Source of the DNA: Chloroflexota bacterium
GTDB taxonomy: Bacteria; Chloroflexota; Anaerolineae; Anaerolineales; Anaerolineaceae
Assembly: GCA_012799995.1 (NCBI GenBank)
Contig: JAAZKE010000028.1
Span: 1 to 58,780 of the forward strand
DNA: 58,780 bases
Direction: 5' to 3'
The translations under genes were made by a program, and so were the position numbers. Positions 44,770-53,235 of the stretch are shown here, in pieces (the first letter of the stretch is position 1; each line of letters starts with the position of its first letter). Below the pieces are notes generated by a model. It did not search any database, was not told the DNA's origin, and was given only the letters and a program-made list of their open reading frames with translations.

Positions 44770-46557
44770 ATGAAAAAATTAATGTCTGGTAATGAAGCAC
44801 TTGCCCGCGGAGCTTACGAAGCAGGGGTAAAGGTTGCGACAGGTTACCCCGGAACACCCAGTTCTGAGATTCTGGAAAATATTGTGCAATACCCGGAAAT
44901 TTATGCAGAATGGTCGACGAATGAGAAAACAGCTACTGAAGCTGCAATCGGTGCTGCCTATGCAGGAAGACGCGCCCTTACGACCATGAAGCAGGTTGGA
45001 ATGAATGTGGCTGCGGATGCGTTCTTCTTCTCTGTATATACTGGGATGAGAGCAGGGTTGCTGATTGTTGTTGCTGACGACGCTGGGATGTTCAGTTCTC
45101 AAAACGAACAGGACAACCGCCATTATGCACCTTTCGCAAAAATGCCAATGGTAGAACCGTCGGACAGCCAGGAAGCTAAGGATTTTGTGAAAATTGCTCT
45201 TGAAATGTCTGAAGAATGGGACGTTCCCGTGCTCTATCGGACTTGTATGCGTGTAGCTCACTCAGCCTCCCCGGTGGAGTTGGGAGAACGTGTCTGGGAT
45301 GATGAAAAAATTCCGGAAAAGTGGGTCCGAAACCAGGAAAAGTACGTCAGTTCCGCGATGTGGGCAAAAAAGAAGCGCCCGATGATCGAAGAACGCCTTG
45401 AAAAACTGGTCGAAGTATCAAACAACATTTCAATCAACCGCCTGGAGTGGGGAGATCGTAAACTGGGGATTATCGCTTCCGGTCCGGTCTATCATTACGC
45501 CCGGGAAATCTACCCTGAGGCATCGTTCCTGAAACTCGGAATGACTTACCCGCTTCCAAAGCGACTGATTCAGGAGCTGGCTGATGGTGTGGATGAGGTC
45601 ATTGTTATTGAAGAGCTCGATCCATTTATTGAACAGCAAGTCAAAGCGATGGGAATCAAATGCCGCGGTAAGGAAATCTTCCCGCCATATGATGAATTGC
45701 TCACCGGAAAAATTGAACGCTGCATGGCAGAGGTTGGCTTACTCCCTTGGGAAAAGGTCGCTGAACAGCGTGATGTTACCCCAAAAAATTTGCCAAATCG
45801 TCCTCCAGTCCTTTGCCCAGGCTGCCCGCACAGAAGTACCTTCTTCAATCTTTCAAGAATGAAGGACGTCATTATTGTGAGCGATATTGGCTGTTATAAC
45901 CTTGGTGCGCTGGCTCCGTTCCATGCAACAGATTTTATGGGTTCGATGGGTGCTGGATTCGGTGTATCGCATGGCTTCGAAATCGGTGGCATTCAAAAAA
46001 CCGGTCAGAAAGTTTTAGGTATTGTTGGCGATTCAACTTTTTTCCACAATGGCGTAACACCTTTGTTGAACATGGTTCACAATGGAAGCAACGTTACCTT
46101 AATGGTTCTGGACAACCATACAACTGCCATGACCGGTCACCAGGATCACCCTGGTGTGGAACATACGCTTGAGGGCAAAGGTACCCGGGTTGATATTGAA
46201 AAACTGGTCAGAGCGATGGGCGTGGAACAGATCCGAGTGGCAGATGCCTTCGACGTGAATGACGTCAATGGAGCGATTAAAGAAGCACTTGCACAAGAGG
46301 GATTGTCATTCATTATCGTGAAGGGACCGTGTTTCTTTGTTGGAAATAATAAAAAACCGGCTTTTAAAGTGGATCTTTCCTTATGCAACGGATGTGGTAT
46401 ATGTTTCAAAGTGGGATGCCCGCCTATTTCCCGGTCGAATGAGATTCATGAGAAAACGAAGTTGAGAAAGTCTCAGATTGATCCTGTGCTGTGCGTGGGA
46501 TGTGGTATCTGCTCACAGGTTTGTCCGCAAAAAGCTATCAAAAGAATTGACGCCTGA
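44770..46557 (+). CDS. iorA: Indolepyruvate:ferredoxin oxidoreductase alpha subunit
   Basis: The 595-residue subunit has the pyruvate-oxidoreductase-type N-terminal domain (GVKVATGYPGTPSSEI, EKTATEAAIGAAYAGRR), a thiamine-diphosphate domain (CPGCPHRSTFF, DIGCYNLG, GDSTFFHNGVTPLLNMVHNG, DNHTTAMTGHQDHPG) and two C-terminal 4Fe-4S clusters (CNGCGICFKVGCP and CVGCGICSQVCP). It oxidises aryl pyruvates from aromatic amino acids to aryl-acetyl-CoA with ferredoxin as acceptor. ATG 44770 is supported by AAAAAAGGAG. It is followed by iorB at 19 bases. Confidence 0.95.
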   Translation: MKKLMSGNEALARGAYEAGVKVATGYPGTPSSEILENIVQYPEIYAEWSTNEKTATEAAIGAAYAGRRALTTMKQVGMNVAADAFFFSVYTGMRAGLLIVVADDAGMFSSQNEQDNRHYAPFAKMPMVEPSDSQEAKDFVKIALEMSEEWDVPVLYRTCMRVAHSASPVELGERVWDDEKIPEKWVRNQEKYVSSAMWAKKKRPMIEERLEKLVEVSNNISINRLEWGDRKLGIIASGPVYHYAREIYPEASFLKLGMTYPLPKRLIQELADGVDEVIVIEELDPFIEQQVKAMGIKCRGKEIFPPYDELLTGKIERCMAEVGLLPWEKVAEQRDVTPKNLPNRPPVLCPGCPHRSTFFNLSRMKDVIIVSDIGCYNLGALAPFHATDFMGSMGAGFGVSHGFEIGGIQKTGQKVLGIVGDSTFFHNGVTPLLNMVHNGSNVTLMVLDNHTTAMTGHQDHPGVEHTLEGKGTRVDIEKLVRAMGVEQIRVADAFDVNDVNGAIKEALAQEGLSFIIVKGPCFFVGNNKKPAFKVDLSLCNGCGICFKVGCPPISRSNEIHEKTKLRKSQIDPVLCVGCGICSQVCPQKAIKRIDA

Positions 46558-46576
46558 AAGATAAAGGAGCTGAAAA

Positions 46577-47176
46577 ATGAAAACAATTAACTTTATGATC
46601 ACAGGTGTTGGCGGACAGGGAACTGTTCTTGCGAGCGAAATCATGGCTGCAGTGGGACTTGCTGCGGGATATGATGTCAAAAAGTCAGATCTGCTTGGGC
46701 TTTCTGTAAGAGGTGGCGCAGTAATCGGGCACGTTCGCTGGGGTGAAACGGTGTTTTCACCAATCGTCCCGGAAGGTCGCGTCGATTACCTGCTGGCTTT
46801 CGAAGTGCTGGAAGCTTTACGCCATCTTGGTCAGGTTACCTCTACTGGAACCATTCTTGTCAATCAACAGAAGATTTACCCGGTGACGGTATCGAGTGGG
46901 TTGGCCGAATATCCTTCAGAGGAAGTAATCGATGAGTCGCTCTATGCAACTACAAAGAATATCTATAAAGTGCCTGCAATTGATTTGGCGTTGCAGGTTG
47001 GCAACTCAAAAGTATTAAACATTGTACTTATTGGTGCTCTGTCAGCACTGTTTGATATTGAGGCATCAATTTGGGAAAGTGTTATACGGGAACGCGTACC
47101 GGCAAAATTTACGGAGCTGAATATCAAAGCATTTAATGCCGGACGAGATTGGATGATCGAAAGGAAAAACAAATGA
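46577..47176 (+). CDS. iorB: Indolepyruvate:ferredoxin oxidoreductase beta subunit
   Basis: The 199-residue gamma-type domain subunit has GVGGQGTVLASEIMAAVG, DVKKSDLLGLSVRGGAVIGHVRWG and ALRHLGQV, as in IorB. It completes the oxidoreductase with IorA. The ribosome site is AAGGAG, and its stop overlaps the next start. Confidence 0.94.
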   Translation: MKTINFMITGVGGQGTVLASEIMAAVGLAAGYDVKKSDLLGLSVRGGAVIGHVRWGETVFSPIVPEGRVDYLLAFEVLEALRHLGQVTSTGTILVNQQKIYPVTVSSGLAEYPSEEVIDESLYATTKNIYKVPAIDLALQVGNSKVLNIVLIGALSALFDIEASIWESVIRERVPAKFTELNIKAFNAGRDWMIERKNK

Positions 47177-47880
47177 GAATTTTTGTAATTAACCCAAATT
47201 CATCTGTAAGCATTACAGACCATTTACGCGAAACGCTGAACAAGATTAAGCGAAGTGATTGTGAATTGACCGTGGTATGTCCGGATCATGGGCCTGTGTC
47301 AATTGAATCAGCATATGATGAAACATTAGCCGCTTATCACATGATGCCACTTGTGAAAAAAGCGAATGATGAAAAATATGACGCCATTGTCATTGCCTGT
47401 TTTTCAGATCCGGGATTGGACAGCGCGAAAGAGATTTCCCAAATTCCTGTAATTGGAATTGAAGAATCGACACTGCATGTAGCTGCTATGTTAGGTCACA
47501 AATTTTCTGTTATGACAGGAATGTCTCGCCGTATCCCAACCCGCGAATGGCATGCTGTGTTGAGAGGTGTTCAAGGGTCCTATGCTTCATCTCCAGCGCT
47601 TAATATGTCCGTAATTGAGATGGATCAGGATCCGGTCAAAGCAAAAACCCGGATTATTGCAGCAGCACGTAAGGCTGTTGAGGAAGATCGCGCAGAAGTG
47701 ATCGTCTTAGGGTGCGCAGGACTGGCTGGCTACTCAAAAGATATTGAAGATGAATTAGGCGTAGTGGTTCTCGATCCGAGTGCAGTTGCGCTGAAAGTCG
47801 CAGAAGCCATAGTCGATCTTGGCCTTCGTCACAGCAAAGCAGGTAGATTTAGTTACCCTCCTAAAAAAGAGATTAAATAA
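47173..47880 (+). CDS. Asp/Glu/hydantoin racemase family protein
   Basis: The 235-residue protein has NPNSSVSITDHL, the first catalytic-type cysteine in VIACFSDPGLDSA near residue 74, GIEESTLHVAAMLG, and the second cysteine in IVLGCAGLAGYS near residue 180. The Cys-Cys pair supports a cofactor-free racemase of the hydantoin or allantoin racemase type. Overlap with iorB suggests it supplies the right enantiomer of an amino acid or its hydantoin to this pathway. ATG 47173 is used (AAAGGAAA upstream). Confidence 0.82.
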   Translation: MRIFVINPNSSVSITDHLRETLNKIKRSDCELTVVCPDHGPVSIESAYDETLAAYHMMPLVKKANDEKYDAIVIACFSDPGLDSAKEISQIPVIGIEESTLHVAAMLGHKFSVMTGMSRRIPTREWHAVLRGVQGSYASSPALNMSVIEMDQDPVKAKTRIIAAARKAVEEDRAEVIVLGCAGLAGYSKDIEDELGVVVLDPSAVALKVAEAIVDLGLRHSKAGRFSYPPKKEIK

Positions 47881-47952
47881 ATCCCAATCTTTTTTGAGGG
47901 TTTGTTCTTTTATTTGAAAAAGCAGCTCATTTTACACAAAAGAAAATATTTT

Positions 47953-47990
47953 TAGTCATGGTAGTAGTAACGCTACTGCTGCCATGGCTA
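47953..47990 (+). promoter_or_regulatory. Long leader hairpin before the acyl-CoA synthetase gene
   Basis: A 17-bp stem including three G-U pairs (47953-47969 with 47974-47990, loop ACGC) ends 19 bases before the ATG and about 11 bases before the AGGAG. No T tract follows, so it is not a classical terminator. It may stabilise the message, set translation, or be a protein-binding palindrome. Confidence 0.55.
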
Positions 47991-48009
47991 TCCATTTACA
48001 GGAGAAAAA

Positions 48010-50148
48010 ATGTCAAGAAAGTTTCAAGACTTAACCCCAATGCTCAGTCCCAAAAGCATAGCGATCGTAGGTGCATCTGAGCGGCATGGTAGTGCTGGCC
48101 GCCTCGTACTGGAGAACCTTCATTTCCTGGGATATACAGGCGAAATATACGCCGTTAATCCGAAAAATGAAAGTGTGTTGGGGCATCCATGCTACAAAGA
48201 TCTTGAATCGATAGGGAAACCGGTTGATATGGTTGCAATTCTCCTGGGCGCGAAAAATGTTTTGCCAATTTTGCAGAGCATGAAAAAACTTGGAATTCCC
48301 GCTGCCTGGGCGCTTGCGAGCGGTTTTTCGGAATCCGGACCAGAAGGTGAAGTTCTTCAGAAAGAAATAGCAGCATATGTAAAGGAAAATAACCTGTTAT
48401 TGCTTGGTCCAAACTGTATTGGAATTTTAAACATGCTTGATCATTCCGCTACTTACAGCGTGGCGATCAATCCAAAAATAAGACCTGGAAACGTCTCGGT
48501 TGTGATGCAGAGCGGTGCAATACTGATGGGGTTGGCAAACTCGGCCCGATTTGGCGTTCGCTACCTGATCTCCTGTGGAAACCAGGCTGCGCTTGAGGTA
48601 TCCGATTTTATTGGCTATCTTGCGGAGGATGAACAGACAAAAGTGATCGTAACCTTTATTGAAGGAATACCGGACACTAAGAAATTCGTCGATGCATTGC
48701 GTGCAGCTTACAAAGCTGGAAAACCGGTATTACTGGTGAAAGTAGGCAGATCAGAAGCTGCGCAGAGAGCGGTGCAGGCTCATACGGGATCGCTTGCAGG
48801 ATCGGATACAGTCTTGGATGCTGTACTAAATCGAGAAGGTGCAATTCGTGTGAATTCCCTGGATGAGCTGGTTGAGACCACTGAGTTGTTCCTGAATTGC
48901 CCGTTGCCTGAAAATGATGGTGTTGGACTTATCAGTTTGTCAGGAGGGCAGATCGGCCTTGTCAGCGATTTATCTCAGGGACTGGGCTTGAACTTTCCAC
49001 AGTTTTCGGAAGAGGCGATTGCAGAACTCCGTCAGGTGTTGCCCGCATTTACCACGATCAGCAATCCGCTGGATGCCTGGGGAACTGGTGATCTTGAAAA
49101 AATGTATCCCGCCTGTGCAGAAATCACAGCTGCTCAGAAGAATATTGGTATCATTGCGATGTCAAGAGATACACCTATCGGCGTTGCTCCGCGTGAAATC
49201 GAGCAGTCAATGCGCATAGCTGAAGTAGCTGCGGAGATAAAAGAGAAGACAGGGAAAGGTGTCTTTCTGTTTTCCAACTTCTCCGGAAGTTTCGAGCCTA
49301 CCGTTGAATCTTATCTGCGGGAACACAATATCCCGTACTTGCAGGGAACCCAGGAAGCTGTTCATGCGCTACAGGCTTTTGAAAACTACGCGACGAAACG
49401 TCGTACCCCAGCTGACCTCGTAGAAAAAAGTCCAATTTCTCCTGAGAAACTTGCTCAACATAAAAAACGATTTTCTGACAACAGTTCTCCGCTGACAGAG
49501 ATAGAGAGCAGAGAATTGCTGGCTGCTTATGGCATCCGCGGTCCAAAGGAAATCGTTGCGCCCACAGCCGAGAAAGCAGTGCAGGCTGCCAATGACATTG
49601 GATATCCGGTTGTTCTGAAAATTCTCTCGCCTGACATTCAACACAAGACCGAATGTGATGGTGTGAAGGTCAATCTGAAGAATGCAGAAGAAGTATCTTC
49701 AGCTTTCTCGCAGATCTTCGAGTCAGCCAAAAATTACAACCCCAAAGCCCATCTTGAAGGTGTTCTGGTTCAGGAAATGATTACTTCAGATGCAGTGGAA
49801 GTAATTCTGGGTGTGGTTCATGACCCAGATTATGGTCCAGTAGTCGTTTATGGATCTGGTGGAATTTTGGTGGAGATTCTGAAAGATTCTGTCCTGTCAG
49901 TTCCACCAATTTCTAAAAGAGAAGCGCAAAGGATGATCTCTCAAACGAAAGGAATAAAGTTGTTGCAGGGCTTCCGCGGTTCAAAAAAGTCTGATGTCAA
50001 TGCTTTGACAGATGCGATTGTGAACATTTCTCATTTGGCTCAGGACTTTGCCGATGAGATTGCTGCATTGGATATCAACCCACTGATGGTGCTGCCTGAA
50101 GGAAAGGGTGTCTGTGCAGTAGATGCGCTGATTGAACGAAAGAAATAA
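48010..50148 (+). CDS. ADP-forming acyl-CoA synthetase (fused alpha-beta)
   Basis: The 712-residue enzyme has a CoA-binding domain (IAIVGASERHGSAGRLVLENL), a succinyl-CoA-ligase-like part with the phospho-histidine in AHTGSLAGSD near residue 260, and a C-terminal ATP-grasp domain (from about 490; YPVVLKILSPDIQHKTECDGV, GVLVQEM, DPDYGPVVVYGSGGILVE). It converts acyl-CoA, ADP and phosphate to acid, CoA and ATP, the energy-saving step after ferredoxin-dependent 2-oxo-acid oxidation. Its place after iorAB suggests arylacetyl-CoA substrates. The ribosome site is AGGAG. Confidence 0.93.
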   Translation: MSRKFQDLTPMLSPKSIAIVGASERHGSAGRLVLENLHFLGYTGEIYAVNPKNESVLGHPCYKDLESIGKPVDMVAILLGAKNVLPILQSMKKLGIPAAWALASGFSESGPEGEVLQKEIAAYVKENNLLLLGPNCIGILNMLDHSATYSVAINPKIRPGNVSVVMQSGAILMGLANSARFGVRYLISCGNQAALEVSDFIGYLAEDEQTKVIVTFIEGIPDTKKFVDALRAAYKAGKPVLLVKVGRSEAAQRAVQAHTGSLAGSDTVLDAVLNREGAIRVNSLDELVETTELFLNCPLPENDGVGLISLSGGQIGLVSDLSQGLGLNFPQFSEEAIAELRQVLPAFTTISNPLDAWGTGDLEKMYPACAEITAAQKNIGIIAMSRDTPIGVAPREIEQSMRIAEVAAEIKEKTGKGVFLFSNFSGSFEPTVESYLREHNIPYLQGTQEAVHALQAFENYATKRRTPADLVEKSPISPEKLAQHKKRFSDNSSPLTEIESRELLAAYGIRGPKEIVAPTAEKAVQAANDIGYPVVLKILSPDIQHKTECDGVKVNLKNAEEVSSAFSQIFESAKNYNPKAHLEGVLVQEMITSDAVEVILGVVHDPDYGPVVVYGSGGILVEILKDSVLSVPPISKREAQRMISQTKGIKLLQGFRGSKKSDVNALTDAIVNISHLAQDFADEIAALDINPLMVLPEGKGVCAVDALIERKK

Positions 50149-50217
50149 CGTGACCGACTGTAAAGATAAGTGACATCCTTCCACTGATTTTTTCCAGGTT
50201 TAGAATAATTTACAAAA

Positions 50218-50243
50218 AAGAACCATCTAATCAGATGGTTCTT
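50218..50243. terminator. Bidirectional terminator
   Basis: A perfect 11-bp stem (50218-50228 with 50233-50243, loop AATC) with flanking A and T runs lies between the acyl-CoA synthetase gene and the convergent tRNA gene. Confidence 0.88.
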
Positions 50244-50254
50244 TTTCTTGCTTG

Positions 50255-50328
50255 CGGGAGCGACGGGATTTGAACCCGCGATCTCGGCCTTGACAGGGCC
50301 GCATGTTAAACCGCTACACCACGCCCCC
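50255..50328 (-). tRNA. tRNA-Asp (anticodon GUC)
   Basis: The minus strand folds into a cloverleaf. The acceptor stem pairs GGGGGCG with CGCTCCC (one G-U), the anticodon stem CGGCC/GGCCG holds the loop CTGTCAA with anticodon GTC, and the T-arm contains GGTTCAAATCC. The discriminator base is G, as expected for aspartate. CCA is not encoded. Confidence 0.95.
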
Positions 50329-50439
50329 TTGAGCTTTCACTCAACGCGCTAAATTCTAGCATGAATACCGATTCAGGTCAAGGGACGTTATTTGAGTTGT
50401 GTTGTTAGTCAGCGAAAATGTCCCTTAGTCAAGAGTATA

Positions 50440-50997
50440 TTATTTCCCAGCAATATTTTTATAGAAATTTTCCGGGTGAGTATACGCTTCCCCAAAGACA
50501 TCCACCGGTTTCAAAACATCGATATCGAGCAGTTCTGTGACGAAGCACTGCATACAGCCTTTCACGCGGGTTCCTTCAAGGAGATGTCCGGTAAGTGTTC
50601 CGGTATCCCAGGCTCCACCAGCGACAAAGTGCATTGCAACAAAGGGCTCTTCGCCGCCATCTTTGGTGGGACGTGGACCGATCATGCCGCCGATAGCAGC
50701 GAGCATCGTCAGGTTTGTGTTGGTAGCTTCGCCTTCGAGATGCCAGTTCTCCGGGTCATTTACGTCAGGAACCCATACATAATACCGGCATGGCTGGAAT
50801 CCACCCATAAAAGTTGCGTGAACCTTGCCAAAGCGAATGTTTTTTTGGCGGGCAAAGTTTTGAATAGCCAGAACTGGATCTGCTCCCGTCATAAGGCGGA
50901 TAATAAACTCACGACCGCGGCGCGTCTCACAGCTGTGAAATTGATCGACAGATGTTGCATCTTGTTGCCATTCAGGAAGATCGAACTGTTGATACAT
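50440..50997 (-). CDS. PCC-domain (DUF296) protein, second copy
   Basis: The 185-residue paralogue of the 29131 gene shares RRGREFIIRLMTGADPVLAIQNFA, KVHATFMGGFQPCRYYVWVPDVNDPENWH and GHLLEGTRVKGCMQCFVTELLDID. Both copies keep the PDxNDPxNWH stretch that typical short DUF296 proteins lack, as far as I recall. The function is unknown. It is preceded on its strand by AAAGGG and lies just upstream of tRNA-Asp, without another partner gene. Confidence 0.72.
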   Translation of the reverse strand: MYQQFDLPEWQQDATSVDQFHSCETRRGREFIIRLMTGADPVLAIQNFARQKNIRFGKVHATFMGGFQPCRYYVWVPDVNDPENWHLEGEATNTNLTMLAAIGGMIGPRPTKDGGEEPFVAMHFVAGGAWDTGTLTGHLLEGTRVKGCMQCFVTELLDIDVLKPVDVFGEAYTHPENFYKNIAGK

Positions 50998-51254
50998 GGA
51001 TTTACCCTTTCAAATTTAAATTATTTTATAGATATTTGAAATTATACTATGAAAAATTGTTAATAATATCAGATTAACAGAAAATAATTCTAAAAAGTTG
51101 GATTATGAAAAAACAATCAGATTCCCAATTCTGTTATTTTGTTTAAGCTGGATGTCCTGACCATGTCAATAAAAGATATTGCTATGGATTGATTGAAAAA
51201 AATCTTAAAAATTCATAGAATTCATAGTTTGAATATTAAAGTTAAATATTTGGC

Positions 51255-51263
51255 TGGTATAAT
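51255..51263 (+). promoter_or_regulatory. Extended -10 promoter for the unknown 51308 gene
   Basis: TG-G-TATAAT lies at 51255-51263, 44 bases before the ATG, with a poor -35 (ATTAAA) 17 bases upstream. The surrounding gap, 50998-51307, is very A/T-rich and otherwise shows nothing recognisable except the divergent promoter area of the PCC gene. Confidence 0.5.
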
Positions 51264-51307
51264 CGATATAGTTCTAGTCGGAATATATAACTGAAAATTG
51301 AGGTGAC

Positions 51308-51760
51308 ATGGCAATTTCTTATAATCTCGATAAGATTTCTTATCAAATTGGTATGATCAATTGTTTTGTTGAAATGGTTGCGTTTGGCGTTAAAAAACTG
51401 GCTATCAGTCCGCCCATTGATCCGGAGGATCTTGGCATTATGACCCAGGTGTCAAAGGAGATCTCAGACGGGTACAAAACGAAATATTATGTTGAAAACT
51501 CTCTAATGATTACTGATATTCAGAGTGCAGAATTCACTGAAGGTAAGAATTCGATTCTTTATTACGTGGACGATTCAATTATCAATGAATACTTATCATT
51601 GAAGAAGCGAGTCGATGAACTTACTGCTAAAAATGTGTATGCTGGTGTAGAACGGCGGGAAATATCCATAAGATTTGGAGAATTGCTCGGGTATCCTGAA
51701 AAGGTTATCTTGAGCAAAGTTGATGGAATCGACCATTCCGACCCATTTGTTCTATACTAA
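51308..51760 (+). CDS. Protein of unknown function, 150 residues
   Basis: I do not recognise this protein. It is soluble, acidic and without signal peptide or membrane helix. It starts MAISYNLDKISYQIGMINCFVEMVAFGVKKLAISPP, has a middle with YYVENSLMITDIQSAEF and a strand-like ILYYVDD, a short charged helix near EYLSLKKRVDEL, and ends LLGYPEKVILSKVDG. It has its own promoter and GAGGTG ribosome site, so it is likely a real gene. It lies between the PCC gene and the second transporter, pointing the same way as the transporter. Confidence 0.65.
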   Translation: MAISYNLDKISYQIGMINCFVEMVAFGVKKLAISPPIDPEDLGIMTQVSKEISDGYKTKYYVENSLMITDIQSAEFTEGKNSILYYVDDSIINEYLSLKKRVDELTAKNVYAGVERREISIRFGELLGYPEKVILSKVDGIDHSDPFVLY

Positions 51761-51915
51761 TTAGGTCATTTTGCTTCCAGATACGTTTGAATTTCAACTT
51801 GAATGATCATTTCATTTCGGATTGTATTAATAAATAAATCTGGAAAATGCACTTGGAAAAACGTTTTTCTATAAGGATTCACGAGGAAATTTGTGAAATT
51901 TATTATATAAAATTA

Positions 51916-51944
51916 TTGACCGTTTAGTATTAATAGAGTATAAA
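51916..51944 (+). promoter_or_regulatory. Sigma-70-type promoter of transporter operon 2
   Basis: TTGACC (51916-51921), a 17-base spacer and TATAAA (51939-51944) form a near-consensus promoter 56 bases before the binding-protein ATG. A second TATAAT at 51961-51966 lacks a matching -35. Confidence 0.7.
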
Positions 51945-52000
51945 TACCAAAGTGGTTTTGTATAATCGGTTAATGAAAAAAATTTTATAAAGGAGAAGGT

Positions 52001-53158
52001 ATGAAAAAGTTTATAACTTTGCTGGTTGTCTTTTGTACCCTGTTAGGTACATGTATTGGGGCTGTTTCAGCTCAGAAGGTGATCCCCGATGAATTAACAA
52101 TTGGTATGATCAGTACCATTTCTGGGGAACAGGCACTGGATGGTGTCAACATGACAGACGCCATTCGTCTGGTTCAGAAGGAACTGGAAGAAGCCGGTGG
52201 TCTCAATGTTGATGGGAAAATGGTAAAAATTAAGTGGCAGATTGAAGACTGTGAAGCGAAACCTGAAATCGCAGTGAATGCCGCTCAGAAACTGATCGAA
52301 CAGGACAAAGTGATTGCTATTGTCGGTCCTAACAATTCAAGTGATACAATTGCATCCGCAGAGATCAGCCAGTCGGCGAAGATTCCTCACATCACCAATA
52401 CTGGTACGAATGAAGCCGTAACCAAAGTCGGTGATTATGTCTTCCGCGCTTGTATTATTGACCCATTCCAGGGTAAAGTTGTTGCTCAGTTTGCTTATGA
52501 TGACCTGAATGTCCGCAAAGCCGCTGTTATCTACAACAATGCAGATACCTACAGTGCTGGACTGGCCAAAGCTTTCATCGATGCATTTACCCATCTGGGT
52601 GGTGAGGTTGTCGCGAATGAGGCTTTCAGTGGCGCCGATGTAAAAGACTTCAGCGCACAGCTGACTAAAATCAAAAATGCCAATCCAGAAGCTGTCTTTG
52701 TTCCGACACATCACACTAATGTCCCTTTGATCCTGCAACAAATTCGCGGAATGGGTATTGAATCTACACTGCTCGGCTGTGACTCATGGGACTATGCAGT
52801 ACTACCTGAGTTAGTAGGTTTAGACATAATTGAAGGCGCTTACTATGTAACTGGTTTCTCGCCTGATGCTGAAACTGCCAAAGAGTTTGTAGATGCTTTC
52901 ACCGAATTGGCTGGTTATCGCCCGAGCTTCTGCTCTGCCATGGCATATGAAGCAGCTCACATTGTGTTGAATGCTATCCAGAATGCTGAAACCATTGATG
53001 GCCCAGGCGTGCGCGATGCGATGATGAAGACCAGCCTTGACCTGCCATCCGGTCACGTTACATTTGATGAAAACCGTAACCCGATTAAAGCCGGCGTCGT
53101 TCTCCAGGTTATTGATGGCGTTGCGCAGTATGTCACCAGCGTTACTCCCGCTGAATAA
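52001..53158 (+). CDS. Branched-chain-type ABC transporter substrate-binding protein (system 2)
   Basis: The 385-residue secreted Peripla_BP_6 protein has a signal peptide ending near AVSAQ (residue 24). Motifs are IGMISTISGEQALDGVN, ELEEAGGLNVDGK, VIAIVGPNNSSDT, NTGTNEAVTKVG and FCSAMAYEAAHIVL. It differs clearly from the system 1 protein, so the two transporters should have different ligands. Nearby amino-acid fermentation genes suggest amino acids here. Ribosome site AAAGGAG. Confidence 0.92.
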   Translation: MKKFITLLVVFCTLLGTCIGAVSAQKVIPDELTIGMISTISGEQALDGVNMTDAIRLVQKELEEAGGLNVDGKMVKIKWQIEDCEAKPEIAVNAAQKLIEQDKVIAIVGPNNSSDTIASAEISQSAKIPHITNTGTNEAVTKVGDYVFRACIIDPFQGKVVAQFAYDDLNVRKAAVIYNNADTYSAGLAKAFIDAFTHLGGEVVANEAFSGADVKDFSAQLTKIKNANPEAVFVPTHHTNVPLILQQIRGMGIESTLLGCDSWDYAVLPELVGLDIIEGAYYVTGFSPDAETAKEFVDAFTELAGYRPSFCSAMAYEAAHIVLNAIQNAETIDGPGVRDAMMKTSLDLPSGHVTFDENRNPIKAGVVLQVIDGVAQYVTSVTPAE

Positions 53159-53180
53159 GATTACATTTTAGATTAACTAA

Positions 53181-53213
53181 CTCCACCGACATGAAATTTT
53201 CGTGCCGGTGGAG
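53181..53213 (+). terminator. Hairpin between binding-protein and permease genes of system 2
   Basis: An 8-bp GC-rich stem (53181-53188 with 53206-53213), extended after one mismatch to about 11 pairs, lies 22 bases after the binding-protein stop and before the livH ribosome site. There is no T tract. Confidence 0.65.
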
Positions 53214-53235
53214 TATGAAATATAAGGAGGCAGGC

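Noticed and set aside
53191..53235. ATG start codons for livH of system 2 at 53191 and 53215
   Set aside because: They lie in an intergenic hairpin or next to the ribosome site; a TTG at 53236 has a perfect AAGGAGG at 5 bases.
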